A stretch of 64,000 bases of DNA, taken from the NCBI RefSeq assembly GCF_900110435.1, contig NZ_FODT01000001.1, forward strand, positions 558,001 through 622,000, read 5' to 3'. The notes beneath the pieces were generated by a model, which did not search any database, had not been told where the DNA came from, and saw nothing but the letters and a program-made list of their open reading frames with translations. How positions within the stretch are numbered: position 1 is the stretch's first letter; each line of letters starts with the position of its first letter. The stretch is from Rhodopseudomonas pseudopalustris. Its GTDB lineage: Bacteria > Pseudomonadota > Alphaproteobacteria > Rhizobiales > Xanthobacteraceae. Positions 38,541-47,851 of this stretch are shown here, in pieces. A program made the translations under genes and the position numbers.

Positions 38541-41500
38541 AGCCGATCCTCCGCGCCGCCGCCGGCGGCCGACCATTCCTTGATCCGCGCCAGATCGTCA
38601 TAGCGGCCATAGCGACGCGACCACATCGACAGCACCAGCGCGTGATACGGCTGCGCCTCGTCGTCGAAGCGCCGGATCAAAGTTTCGAGCTTGCTACGCG
38701 CTTCGGCGGCCGCGTCGTCGGGATGCTGCGGCTCGTCCTTGCGCTCGATCCTCAATTCCAGCACGCATTCGTCGCCGGGCGGCGAGTTGCCGCTGAGCTT
38801 GACGTAAGTGAGCTCGCTCACCGACGAACCGGCGTCGATGCCCTCGAAGCTGCCGTCGCGCAGGATTGCAGCTTCCAGCGTGAGTTGCGGCGACAGCCCC
38901 ATCCGCACCTGCTTGCCGGTCGGCGGATTTCCGGTCTTGTAGTCCAAAATCGCGAAGCTGCCGTCGGCGCGATGCTCGATGCGGTCGGCGCGCGCGGACA
39001 GGATGAAGTTGCGACCGCCGTCGAGCGGGATGGAGAGGCTACCGTCGCGCTCGGCAAACACGCGGAGTCCGTCGGCGCGCCTCGCCTGCTCCCAATTGCC
39101 GAACCACGCGGCGATGCGGGCGAAGCGAGGCCACCACAGCGCGCGCGCTTCCGGATGAGCCATCAGCGGCGCGAAGTGCTTCTCGCCGATCTCGCGCAGC
39201 ACCTGCGCCGGATCGGGGGGCAACGCATCCGGGAAAAGCTCGGTGAACTCGCCGAGCGCTTGGTGGATCGCCGAGCCGCGATCCGCCGCGGATAGCGGCA
39301 TGTCGACCGGATCGATCGCCGACAGGCCGAGAATGAACTTGGCGTAGATCGTGTACGGATCGCGCAGCCAGTCCTCGATCGCGGTGACCGACAGCTTCAG
39401 CGGCCGCGCTTCGCGCGGCGGCTTCGGCGCCGGCTGGGCGATCGGCGTCACCTGGTCGGGACGATCGAGCGCCAGCGCGTAGTCGAGATAGCTTTGCCCG
39501 CGCGCCTTGACGGCGCTCCAGCGCGCCTTGCCGGTCACGGCTTCGAGCCGGTGCAGGAAGCGCGACACCACCGCCGGCGCGCCGCCGACCTTGTTGGCGT
39601 AAGTGAGGATCACCTCATCGGCGCCGAGTAGTTGCGCGAAGTCGTGCGCCGACAGGCCGATCCGCCGCTCCGGCAGGTCGAGGCCGAGGTCATGGCGCAT
39701 CGGCCGCGACAGCCACGGATCGATCCGCGGCGCCGGCGGCCAGACGCCTTCGACCAGGCCACCGAGAATGACGCGATCATGCTGCGTCAACCGCGCTTCG
39801 AGCGGGCCGTAAATTCGCAGCGCCGCGCCGGCGAGTTCGGGCCGCCGCACGATGCGGTCGCTGAACGCGGTTTCGAACACGTCCGCGTAGTCGTGTGGCG
39901 GCACCAGCACGCCGCTCAGCGGCTCGACCGCCGCGAGATCGTCGAACGCTTTAAGCAGGGCCGATCCCTGCGATCCTTCGAAAGCGACCGCGATCTCGTC
40001 GTGATCGATCGACAGCGCGATCAGCACATCGCGGTGTCGACGCCCGAAGACGCACAGATCGAGCGGCTCCGCGCCCACCGTCTCCAAAGGAGCCAGCGCC
40101 GCGCGCAATGCCTCGATCAGCTCGTGCGCCGCGTCGAGGCTCTCGTCGGCGAGCCGCGCGCGCGGCTCCGAGGGATGCAGCGCGCTGAGTTCCCCGCGCT
40201 TCAGCCTGGTCAGTTCGGCGCGATATTTCGCGAACTCCTTGACCAGGCCTTCGCTGCCGGCAGCCGGACGCGTTCCGCGCAGCAGCGCCAGTTCCAGCGT
40301 CTCGATGGCGTGCCGCCAGCCGCCCGCGGCGCGGCCGAGCCGCAACAGCGGATGCTTCAGCAGCGCCAACAGCGTCGCCGGCTCGCAGCCATGCAGGGCC
40401 GCTTCAGCGGCGAGCCGGGCGAAGATGCCGGCCTGGGTCTCCATCAGCGAATCGCCGCCGGAATCATCGACCGGCAGATTCCAGCGGCCGAGCGCGGCGA
40501 CGACGCGCCGGGCCAGCGCGCGATCCGGCGTCACCAATGCGGCGGATTGGCCGCGTTCGCGCGCCTCGCGCAGCGCCACCGCGATCGCCAGCGCCTCGAT
40601 CTCGGAATTCGGCGCCTCGATCACCGTCAGGCCATTGACGCCTTGTTCGATCAGTCGATCGACCTCGGGATCGGCGAGCCGCTCGTGCCACGACGCCGTC
40701 GCCGCCGACGGCCGCATCGCCTCGGAGGCCAGCACTTCGCGGCCATGGCGCACGGCTTCGCCGAGCCGGACAATTTCGCGCCGCTCGAGTCCCATCCGGG
40801 TCAGCAGGCCGTGCATCGCGAATTGCGGATGATTCGGCGACGGCGGCGAGATCAATTGGCCCTGCTTGTCGCGCACGGCGCCGATCAGTCGCCACGCCTG
40901 TTCGTCGAGTTCGGTGTCCAGCCCCGGCAGGATAACGGCGCCGTTCGGCAATCGGGCGATGGCGTGCAGCAGCTTCGCGGTCGCCGGCATCGAGCCGGTC
41001 GAGCCTGCCGCGATCACCGGACCGCCGCGATGCGCCGCAAGCCGCGCTGCTTCCGCTTCGATCAGCAAGTCGCGCCGCGCCGCCGGTTCGATCTGGTCGC
41101 TCTCGCGCAGATGCTGCGGCCACCACTGGCCGGCGATCTTGAGGAAATCCAGCGTCAGTCGCCAGTAGCGATCGAACGCATCCGGCACCAGCGAGTCGAG
41201 CGCGGCCCAGTCGACGCCGCGCGTCGCCATGTCGTCGATCAGCCGCGCCAGATCGTCGGCGAGCGCCAATGTCGACGCCGGGCCGCCGACCACCAATGGC
41301 GACTGCTGCGGATCGCCGGACCGCAGCCCTTTTGCCCAGACCGCGATCAATTGCGCCAGCTGCAGGCGCCGTGGCAGCCCTTCGAGCGCCGGCGGAATGT
41401 CGAGATCGGCCGCGCCCGTTGCGGCCTGTGCGAACGCCAGTTCGTCCTCGTCGACATCGCCGAGTGGGACGATGCGCGGCAGCAACACCGCATCGGCGCC

Positions 41501-41686
41501 CAGGACATCGAGGAAGATGTCGCGCGCGAGGCGACCGGCGCGGCGGGTCGGCAGATACAGCGTGGCTTCGGCAAGGCGCTCGGGCTTTGCGCGCGCGTCG
41601 AACCCCGCGATCAGTTCGCCATCGACCAGAGCCTTGATCGTCGTGCGCAGAAACGGCGCGGAGGGCGGAACACTGAAAACGCGCAT
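38537..41686 (-). CDS. addB: Double-strand break repair protein AddB, alphaproteobacterial type
   Basis: The 1,049-residue partner of AddA. The N-terminal inactivated-helicase part includes YLPTRRAGRLARDIFLD and PLGDVDEDELAF, and there is a RecB-like nuclease domain at the C-terminus. The nuclease is marked by SVTAIEDWLRDPYTIYAKFI and FAILDYKTGNPPTGKQV. This family differs from Bacillus AddB and lacks an obvious Walker A. It is translationally coupled to addA (GTGA). MurU is encoded 71 bases upstream on the same strand, so the PG-recycling and repair genes may share a transcript. Confidence 0.93.
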   Translation of the reverse strand: MRVFSVPPSAPFLRTTIKALVDGELIAGFDARAKPERLAEATLYLPTRRAGRLARDIFLDVLGADAVLLPRIVPLGDVDEDELAFAQAATGAADLDIPPALEGLPRRLQLAQLIAVWAKGLRSGDPQQSPLVVGGPASTLALADDLARLIDDMATRGVDWAALDSLVPDAFDRYWRLTLDFLKIAGQWWPQHLRESDQIEPAARRDLLIEAEAARLAAHRGGPVIAAGSTGSMPATAKLLHAIARLPNGAVILPGLDTELDEQAWRLIGAVRDKQGQLISPPSPNHPQFAMHGLLTRMGLERREIVRLGEAVRHGREVLASEAMRPSAATASWHERLADPEVDRLIEQGVNGLTVIEAPNSEIEALAIAVALREARERGQSAALVTPDRALARRVVAALGRWNLPVDDSGGDSLMETQAGIFARLAAEAALHGCEPATLLALLKHPLLRLGRAAGGWRHAIETLELALLRGTRPAAGSEGLVKEFAKYRAELTRLKRGELSALHPSEPRARLADESLDAAHELIEALRAALAPLETVGAEPLDLCVFGRRHRDVLIALSIDHDEIAVAFEGSQGSALLKAFDDLAAVEPLSGVLVPPHDYADVFETAFSDRIVRRPELAGAALRIYGPLEARLTQHDRVILGGLVEGVWPPAPRIDPWLSRPMRHDLGLDLPERRIGLSAHDFAQLLGADEVILTYANKVGGAPAVVSRFLHRLEAVTGKARWSAVKARGQSYLDYALALDRPDQVTPIAQPAPKPPREARPLKLSVTAIEDWLRDPYTIYAKFILGLSAIDPVDMPLSAADRGSAIHQALGEFTELFPDALPPDPAQVLREIGEKHFAPLMAHPEARALWWPRFARIAAWFGNWEQARRADGLRVFAERDGSLSIPLDGGRNFILSARADRIEHRADGSFAILDYKTGNPPTGKQVRMGLSPQLTLEAAILRDGSFEGIDAGSSVSELTYVKLSGNSPPGDECVLELRIERKDEPQHPDDAAAEARSKLETLIRRFDDEAQPYHALVLSMWSRRYGRYDDLARIKEWSAAGGGAEDRL

Positions 41687-41757
41687 GGAAGTCCTGATTC
41701 GCCGGTCAGGCGATCATGGCACGCGGCGGACCGGCGCGGGAGGTGTCGCGCGGGATC

Positions 41758-42480
41758 TCAAGCAACGCTGGCGAGATAGGCGCGTTCGGCGGCCGCCACA
41801 GCGTCCGGCGTTCCGACATGCATCCAGACGCCGTCGAGCCGCAGCCCGAACAGCCGGTGCTGCTCGGCGGCGCGGTCGAACATCGTCGTCAGCGAGAACT
41901 CGCCTTGTGGCGCATCCTTGAAGATCGCAGGCTGCATAATCGCGACGCCGGCATAGACGAACGGCGTCACCTCGGTCTCCTTGCGCTTGCGCAACGAGCC
42001 GTCGGCGGCCATCGCGAAATCGCCCTTGCCGGCATAGCCGATGCTGTTGGCGGTGGGCGCCATCAGCAGCAAAATGTCCATCCGCGCCGGATCGAACGCT
42101 TCCGCAAGCCGCGCCAGATTCGGCTGCACGCCGTCGATCCACAGCGTATCGGCGTTGAGATGGTAGAACGGCTGGTCGCCGAGCAACGGCAGCGCCTTCA
42201 CCACCGCGCCACCGGTGCCGAGCACGGCGTCGCGCTCGTCCGAGATGATCACCCGCGGACGGCTCCGCGCAGCGACGTGATCGATGATCTGGTCCGGCAG
42301 ATAGTGCACATTGACCACGGCCTCGGCGACGCCGGCTTCCGCGAGCCGGTCGAGGACGTGATCGAGCAGCGGCTTGCCGGCCACGGCCACCAGCGGCTTC
42401 GGCTTATGATCGGTGAGCGGGCGCATCCGCACGCCGAAACCGGCGGCGAGAATCATGGCTCTGGAGGGTTGAACGGACAT
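41758..42480 (-). CDS. murU: N-acetylmuramate alpha-1-phosphate uridylyltransferase MurU
   Basis: A 240-residue sugar-nucleotidyltransferase. AMILAAGFGVRMRPLTDHKPKPLVAVAGKPLL contains the GxGxRxxPxT...PKP signature; it continues NVHYLPDQI, DAVLGTGGAVVKALPLLG, HLNADTLWIDG and GVWMHVGTPDAV. MurU makes UDP-MurNAc directly from MurNAc-1-P, by-passing the fosfomycin-sensitive MurA step. The AmgK kinase that makes MurNAc-1-P is encoded two genes upstream as a TsaE fusion, supporting MurU over a generic glucose-1-P or mannose-1-P transferase. I chose the ATG at 42480. Confidence 0.88.
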   Translation of the reverse strand: MSVQPSRAMILAAGFGVRMRPLTDHKPKPLVAVAGKPLLDHVLDRLAEAGVAEAVVNVHYLPDQIIDHVAARSRPRVIISDERDAVLGTGGAVVKALPLLGDQPFYHLNADTLWIDGVQPNLARLAEAFDPARMDILLLMAPTANSIGYAGKGDFAMAADGSLRKRKETEVTPFVYAGVAIMQPAIFKDAPQGEFSLTTMFDRAAEQHRLFGLRLDGVWMHVGTPDAVAAAERAYLASVA

Positions 42481-42655
42481 CGTCGCTCGCTGTTCGGAAC
42501 GGACCGGATTCGTGCGAGCCCATTGTATCATGCAGCTCCAGCCGGTCTATCAGCGGTCACTGGGTATTCGCGAACCGTGACGAAGGTGCGACATGCGGCG
42601 CTCGAAAACAGTCGCGCGGCGATCCGGCGCACGCTTGCCGACCGGCGATCGAAAC

Positions 42656-42970
42656 TCACGCAGCCGTGGCTGACGTGCGGCTGCCCGGTTTCTTTTTCTT
42701 GTCGTTGCGCAGGAAGCTGACGCCGATCTGGTCGCCATTGACCCAGCTCAGCTCGCAGCGGCGATAGGCGAGACCGGTCGACGACAGCAGCAGAAAGAAC
42801 TCCTTGAGGTTCAGCCCTTCGACGGCCCCCACGACGGTCAGCTTCGCGCCGGCTTCGGAGACGCCTTCAAGCTGGCACGGCCGGCGCCAGGTTCCGTCGA
42901 TCGCCATCATCTGGGCGCGGATTCCGCGCTCGAATACGACCCGGCCGTCCTTGTTACGTTCTGCAACCAT
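42656..42970 (-). CDS. PilZ domain protein
   Basis: A 104-residue single-domain protein: VVFERGIRAQMMAIDGTWRR PCQLEGVSEAGAKLTV, then LKEFFLLLSSTGLAYRRCEL and GDQIGVSFLRND. The fold pattern is PilZ, a cyclic-di-GMP receptor or adaptor. The binding motifs are imperfect: the basic pair is RGIR, and the D/NxSxxG motif reads GVSEAG, so the acidic or Asn residue is lost. It may bind c-di-GMP weakly or act as an adaptor. It lies between murU and the TsaE-AmgK gene. Confidence 0.8.
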   Translation of the reverse strand: MVAERNKDGRVVFERGIRAQMMAIDGTWRRPCQLEGVSEAGAKLTVVGAVEGLNLKEFFLLLSSTGLAYRRCELSWVNGDQIGVSFLRNDKKKKPGSRTSATAA

Positions 42971-43084
42971 TCCCTATCCCTCGCCCCGACACAGCGACCA
43001 CGACACACTATTCCTGGGAAGACTACGGAGGAGGGAGCGTAACTAAATACAGGCTAACAACGCGTAAAGGCGACCGCTCAAATC

Positions 43085-43187
43085 AGAGCGTTTTCGAGCG
43101 AAGTGGAAACCGGTTCGCATGAAGAAAACGCGTCAGAACAAAAAGGGAGAGCTCCGGTTCTGATTTGATCAGAACCGGAAAAGCTCT
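43085..43187 (+). repeat. Dispersed repeat, family A, copy 4
   Basis: GAGCGTTTTCGAGCGAAGTG...CGGTTCGCATGAAGAAAACG...CGGTTCTGATTTGATCAGAACCG. It matches copy 1 over the whole length. Its right end (AAAAGCTCTA) runs into the stop codon of the TsaE-AmgK gene, so the stop lies at the repeat boundary. Confidence 0.88.
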
Positions 43188-44703
43188 ACAGCGGCGCCGG
43201 GACATTGGCCTGATACCAGGCGCGGACCTCGGCCAGCGACGGATGCGCCAGCGAACGGCCGAGATAGGTCCAGATCCGCGGCTGGTGGCGGAGATATTGC
43301 GGCTTGCCGTCGCGCCGGTTCAGCCGCGCGAAGGTGCCGAGCAGCCGCGTGTTGCGCTGCGCCGACATCACCGCATAGAGCCGCGCGAAGGCGACCGGAT
43401 CGAAGCCCGGTTCGGCGGCGCGACGGGTCTTGATGTAGCGGCCGAACAGCGCCAGTTCGAGCGCTTCGGGCACATCGACCCGGGCGTCCTGCAGCAGCGA
43501 CACCAGATCGTAAGCGGCGGGCCCGAGCACGGTGTCCTGAAAGTCGATCACGCCGACGCGCGCGATCTCGCTGCGCTGCTCCAGCCAGATCAGGTTCGGC
43601 GAGTGGAAATCGCGCAGCACCCAGGTCGGCGCCTCGTCGGTGAGGCCGCCGAGCAGCCTGCGCCACATCGCGATGAATTCGCCGCGCAGCGCATCAGACG
43701 CGGACGCGCCGCGGTCCGGCAGATACCATTCCGGCATCAGCCCGACCTCGATCAGCATCGCCGCAGGATCAAACACCGGGATCGCATAGTCTTCGTCGGG
43801 CAACGGCAACGTATCGGGAAGCGTCTGGCCATGCAGCGCCGCCAGCATGTCGGCCGCGGCCTGATAGCGCTCGGCGATCGGTGCCGGCGGCGTCCCGGAG
43901 ATGAAGCCGGACGCGCCGAGATCCTCGGTGATCAGAAAACCTGAATCGAGATCGGCGTAATGGATCGCAGGCGCCGAGAAGCCGCGCGCGCGCAGACCGC
44001 CCGCGATCGCGACGAACGGCCTGACGTCTTCGGCGAGATGCACGGCGGCGCTGTAGCTTTTGCCGCCATACAGCGCCGGTCCGTCCGGTCGCCGCGGCGC
44101 GTTCATCAGGATCAGCGACGCGCCGTCCTTAACCAACCGCGCATAGGACCGGGTCGAGGCGTCGCCGGGCATGTGGCGACGATCGGCATCGGCATAGCCG
44201 GACATTTCGATGAAGCTGCGCAACGCCGCGAGTCGTTCGACCCGCGCCGCCGCGGCGCCGTGACCGGTGATCTCGGCAGCGCGCGCCATCGAGCCGAGCG
44301 CCGGGCGATGGCTGAGGGCGATGTCGATGCGGTCGGACGGCATCGCGCCGGGCGCGCGTTCCGGCCATTCGATCAGCGCCACCGCGCCGTCGGGCAGCGG
44401 CGACAGTCCGATCTCTTCCAGTTCGGACGGATCGTTGACGCGATACAGATCGGCGTGAAGCAGGGGAAACGGCGGCAGCTCGTAGCTCTGCACCAGCGTA
44501 AACGTCGGACTGGGGACTTCCAGATCATCATCGCCGGCGAGGTAGCGGATCATCGCCCGCGCCGCCGAGGTCTTGCCGGCGCCGAGATCGCCCGACAGCG
44601 TGACGACATCACCCGGCCCGATCAGCAGCGCGATTTCCGCCATCAGCCGCGCGGTCGCCGTCTCGTTGGCGAGCGCGACCGAGAATGTCGCGGAGCCGCT
44701 CAT
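43186..44703 (-). CDS. tsaE-amgK: Fusion of tRNA threonylcarbamoyladenosine ATPase TsaE with MurNAc/GlcNAc kinase AmgK
   Basis: A 505-residue two-domain protein. Residues 1 to about 150 are TsaE, with Walker A GDLGAGKTS (38-46), PSPTFTLVQSY, LLHADLYRV and LIEWPERA. TsaE is the ATPase needed for t6A modification of tRNAs. Residues about 165-505 are an APH-like kinase: WVLRDFHSPNLIW (catalytic Asp), VGVIDFQDTVLGPAAYDLVSL (metal-binding Asp) and the DARV...Y region as in AmgK. AmgK phosphorylates recycled MurNAc for MurU. It overlaps the divL-like gene by four bases (ATGA). Confidence 0.9.
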   Translation of the reverse strand: MSGSATFSVALANETATARLMAEIALLIGPGDVVTLSGDLGAGKTSAARAMIRYLAGDDDLEVPSPTFTLVQSYELPPFPLLHADLYRVNDPSELEEIGLSPLPDGAVALIEWPERAPGAMPSDRIDIALSHRPALGSMARAAEITGHGAAAARVERLAALRSFIEMSGYADADRRHMPGDASTRSYARLVKDGASLILMNAPRRPDGPALYGGKSYSAAVHLAEDVRPFVAIAGGLRARGFSAPAIHYADLDSGFLITEDLGASGFISGTPPAPIAERYQAAADMLAALHGQTLPDTLPLPDEDYAIPVFDPAAMLIEVGLMPEWYLPDRGASASDALRGEFIAMWRRLLGGLTDEAPTWVLRDFHSPNLIWLEQRSEIARVGVIDFQDTVLGPAAYDLVSLLQDARVDVPEALELALFGRYIKTRRAAEPGFDPVAFARLYAVMSAQRNTRLLGTFARLNRRDGKPQYLRHQPRIWTYLGRSLAHPSLAEVRAWYQANVPAPL

Positions 44704-47213
44704 TCGGCGGCGTTGCGCTGCGCGGACGGTTCGATCGGAAATTCGCAGATCACCGAAGTGCCGCGTCCGACCACCGAATCGACCTGGACCTTGCCGCCGT
44801 GCAGTTCGACGAAGGAGCGCACCAGCGCGAGGCCGAGGCCCGGGCCGCGATGCCGCGAACCCTGGGAATGGCTCTCGAACCAGTCGAACACCTTGTCCTT
44901 CAGCTCCGGCGCAATCCCGGGACCGGCGTCGGTCACGGTGAAGACCACCTTCGCGCCGATCTTGTGGACCACGAGCGTCACGGTCGCCTGGTTCGGCGAG
45001 AAGCCGACCGCATTGGCGAGCAGATTGTACAGCACCTGCACGACGCGGCGTTCGTCGCCGACAAATTCGCCGACCGCGGGATCGATCTCGACGTCGAGCG
45101 TGATCTGATCGCGCGCGAGGCGATCCTGAATGCCTTCGGCGGCCGCGTCGATCGCGCGACCGATATCGATCGGCCCGAGATTGAGCGTCATCGCGCCGGC
45201 GTCGATGCTGGCGAGATCGAGGATGTTGTTGATGATCGCCATCAGCGCGTTGGTCGACGAGGTGATGTAGGCGATGTATTCGGACTGCTTGTCGTTGAGC
45301 GGACCGGTGCTCGGATCGCCGAGCAGATGCGCGAAGCCGATGATCGTCGTCAGCGGCGAACGCAATTCGTAAGACACGTGGTGGACGAAATCGACCTTGA
45401 TGCGGTCGGCCGTCTCCAGCGCCTCGTTGCGCTCCCGCAAGGCGCGCTCGACATTCTCGGTGTCGCTGATGTCCAGGAACGTCAGCATCGTCGCGCCGTC
45501 GGGCAGCGGCATCGTCTTGCAGGACAGCACGGTGCCGTCCTTGCGCTCGAGCTTCAGCAGCACGTGCTTGCGGTCGTCGATTCCGGTGATCGCGCTACGC
45601 AGCGCCTGCCAACTCACCGCGTCGTCGAACAGCGGGCGGCACCATTCCTCGACGGTTTCGATATGCGGCCGGTTGTTGAGCGCTTCCGGCGAGAGATTCC
45701 ACATCCGCGTGAACGCGGGGTTGAACAATTGCGCGCAGCCATTGCTGCCGAACACCGCGACCGCCTCGGTCAGATTGTCGAGCGTTTCGCGCTGGACATC
45801 GATCAGGCCGCCGTAACGGCGCTGCAGTTCCAGGCTCTCGGTGACGTCGTCGAACAGATAGGTGACGCCGCCCTCCTGATTGGGCGTGGTGACGATGCTG
45901 ATCGCGCGACCGTCGGGCAGATACCAGATCGCCTTCTCCGGCTCGACCGCCCGATAGGCCTCGTGCAGCTTTTTCTTCCACTCCCTGAAATCGCGCTCTT
46001 CGGGCAGTTTTCGCGCGGCGCGCAGACGGTCGATCACGCTGGAATCGTCCGGGTTGCTGTCGAGGAAGGCGCGGTCCAGATCCCACAGCCTGCGATAGGA
46101 ATCGTTGTAGAAGGCGAGCCGGCGCTGCGCGTCGAACACCGCGACGCCTGACGACAACTGGTCGAGCGTGCGGCGATGCGCCTCCGCCATCCGCACCAAC
46201 GCGGCGCCGAGCGCCGCGGCTTCGCTCGCATCCACCGCGATGCCGGCACTGCCACCGCTCAGCCGCAACGCGCGAACGTCGAAATAGCGGCGCTCGCCGC
46301 TGACCACGATCGGAAGACGCGCGGCGAATTGGGCATTGTCGTTGAGCGCACGCGCGAGATTGCCGCGGTCGTTACTGTCGAGCAGTTCGAGATTGCGATT
46401 GACCGCGTCCGCCGCGCTGCTCGCATCGGTCGCGCGCGCATAGGCGGCGTTGGCGAAACTCAGTTCGCCCGAGGCGCGCCGGGTCCAGATCGGCCAGGGC
46501 GCGGCATTGGCGAAGCCCCGCAGCATCTCGGACTCGTCCTGCAGTGACTTGAAGCGCCGCGACATGTCGGCGAGTTCGCGACGAATGCCGCTCAGTTCGC
46601 GGATCCGCAGGATCGCCTGACCGCCGATGGCGCGGCCCATCGCCTCGATCGAACGGCCGGTCGACGTCGTTAAATGCAGCAGAAAGGCTTCGCCCTTGTC
46701 GAGCAGCGCGTCGACCGCGTGATCCATCTGCAGCGCGGGTTCCGGCGGCAGCCATGTGCCGAAAGCGAGGACGCGCTGCGGCTGGGCGTTCGCCACCTCC
46801 TGCGGCAGCAACAGCGCGGTGTCGCCGCTGATCTGCGGCCGGTCGTCGCCGGCGGACCAGGAGATCAGCACCTGCGGCTCGGCGAACAGCAATGCGCGGA
46901 AGCGATCGGACTCGGCCTGAAGAGTCTGAACGTCGGCGCGCAGCTGCGCTTCCTGCGCGGCGGCGCGTTGCCGCGTGCGCATCAGCAGGATCGCGGACAC
47001 GACGGAGAAGCCGAGCACCGACGCCGCCATCGCGAGCGTGACAAGCTCGTGGCGGTTGAAATCGAACATGAAGCGGGACGTCAGAGTGGCGAGCGGATCG
47101 TCAGCCGCCCAGGCGGGCGACGACGCCGCGAGAAGGCCAGCGCCCGCAAGGCCGCGCACCAGCGACGTGCACGACAAGCAGGTCCGACGCATCGACCCCA
47201 ATACGTCTGACAT
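44700..47213 (-). CDS. divL: DivL-like PAS-domain sensor kinase with Tyr at the phospho-acceptor position
   Basis: An 837-residue membrane protein with N-terminal hydrophobic region and signal-like segment, a membrane span (LVTLAMAASVLGFSVVSAILL), several PAS-like domains and a C-terminal kinase core. The H-box reads DFVHHVSYELRSPLTTI: the usual His is Tyr615 (numbered from the 47213 start), exactly as in Caulobacter DivL. N-box NLLANAVGFS, G1 DAGPGIAPE and G2 GPGLGLALV remain, so ATP may still bind. DivL controls CckA-CtrA cell-cycle signalling by protein-protein contact. I chose the ATG at 47213; the ATG at 47243 is an alternative. It overlaps tsaE-amgK. Confidence 0.88.
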   Translation of the reverse strand: MSDVLGSMRRTCLSCTSLVRGLAGAGLLAASSPAWAADDPLATLTSRFMFDFNRHELVTLAMAASVLGFSVVSAILLMRTRQRAAAQEAQLRADVQTLQAESDRFRALLFAEPQVLISWSAGDDRPQISGDTALLLPQEVANAQPQRVLAFGTWLPPEPALQMDHAVDALLDKGEAFLLHLTTSTGRSIEAMGRAIGGQAILRIRELSGIRRELADMSRRFKSLQDESEMLRGFANAAPWPIWTRRASGELSFANAAYARATDASSAADAVNRNLELLDSNDRGNLARALNDNAQFAARLPIVVSGERRYFDVRALRLSGGSAGIAVDASEAAALGAALVRMAEAHRRTLDQLSSGVAVFDAQRRLAFYNDSYRRLWDLDRAFLDSNPDDSSVIDRLRAARKLPEERDFREWKKKLHEAYRAVEPEKAIWYLPDGRAISIVTTPNQEGGVTYLFDDVTESLELQRRYGGLIDVQRETLDNLTEAVAVFGSNGCAQLFNPAFTRMWNLSPEALNNRPHIETVEEWCRPLFDDAVSWQALRSAITGIDDRKHVLLKLERKDGTVLSCKTMPLPDGATMLTFLDISDTENVERALRERNEALETADRIKVDFVHHVSYELRSPLTTIIGFAHLLGDPSTGPLNDKQSEYIAYITSSTNALMAIINNILDLASIDAGAMTLNLGPIDIGRAIDAAAEGIQDRLARDQITLDVEIDPAVGEFVGDERRVVQVLYNLLANAVGFSPNQATVTLVVHKIGAKVVFTVTDAGPGIAPELKDKVFDWFESHSQGSRHRGPGLGLALVRSFVELHGGKVQVDSVVGRGTSVICEFPIEPSAQRNAAE

Positions 47214-47392
47214 GGATTGCCCCAAACCATCCGGCGCGATCACAGATCGCCAGCGTCGTCGCCGAATCGCTGGACATTATCCTGTTCGCGACTCTGCGGG
47301 TAAGAGTCCAGACCGTGAACGCGGCGGAGGTGCGTATCGAATTGGGAAAGTATATTTTCAGCCAACGAATCCGCGTGCGCTTGACACAAAAT

Positions 47393-47851
47393 CTAGCGGC
47401 CGGTCGAGCCGAAACCTCCCACACCACGGGCTGTTTCGGACAGCGTCTCGACGCCGATCAGTTCGGCGCGGACCACCGGCGCGATCACCATCTGGGCGAT
47501 GCGCTCGCCGCGGCGGATGGTGAAGGGCGCATCGCCGTGATTGATCAGCAGCACGCCGATCTCACCGCGATAATCGGCGTCGATCGTACCTGGCGCATTG
47601 AGCACGGTGACGCCGTGTTTGGCGGCGAGGCCGGAGCGCGGGCGCACCTGAGCCTCGTAGTTTTCCGGCAGCGCGATGGTGAGGCCGGTCGGAACCAGTA
47701 CGTAGCTTCCGGGCGCAAGCAGCAACGGCGCATCGGCCGAATTCGCGGCGCACAGATCGAGGCCGGCGGCATGGGCGCTCTGATAGGCCGGCAACGGCAG
47801 GCCTTCGGCGTGCGGCAGTTGCTTGATCTCGACGGCGATGGTGTCGCTCAT
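47393..47851 (-). CDS. dut: Deoxyuridine 5'-triphosphate nucleotidohydrolase (dUTPase)
   Basis: Dut hydrolyses dUTP to dUMP, supplying dTMP precursor and keeping uracil out of DNA. The 152-residue trimeric-type enzyme has the five motifs: [47 protein letters not shown] and the C-terminal [10 protein letters not shown]. The ATG at 47851 overlaps the coaBC stop (ATGA), the conserved coaBC-dut pair of Alphaproteobacteria and gamma-group bacteria. Confidence 0.97.
   Translation of the reverse strand: MSDTIAVEIKQLPHAEGLPLPAYQSAHAAGLDLCAANSADAPLLLAPGSYVLVPTGLTIALPENYEAQVRPRSGLAAKHGVTVLNAPGTIDADYRGEIGVLLINHGDAPFTIRRGERIAQMVIAPVVRAELIGVETLSETARGVGGFGSTGR

Noticed and set aside
35658-38603. A 981-codon open frame on the plus strand opposite addA
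   Set aside because: It is the reverse-strand shadow of addA, Arg/Ala/His-rich with no recognisable motif. GC-rich codon use creates such frames; addA itself shows full helicase motifs.
39632-41779. A 715-codon plus-strand frame opposite addB
   Set aside because: It has shadow-type composition (RRRQ, RAA repeats) and no domain, while the minus strand encodes a clear AddB.
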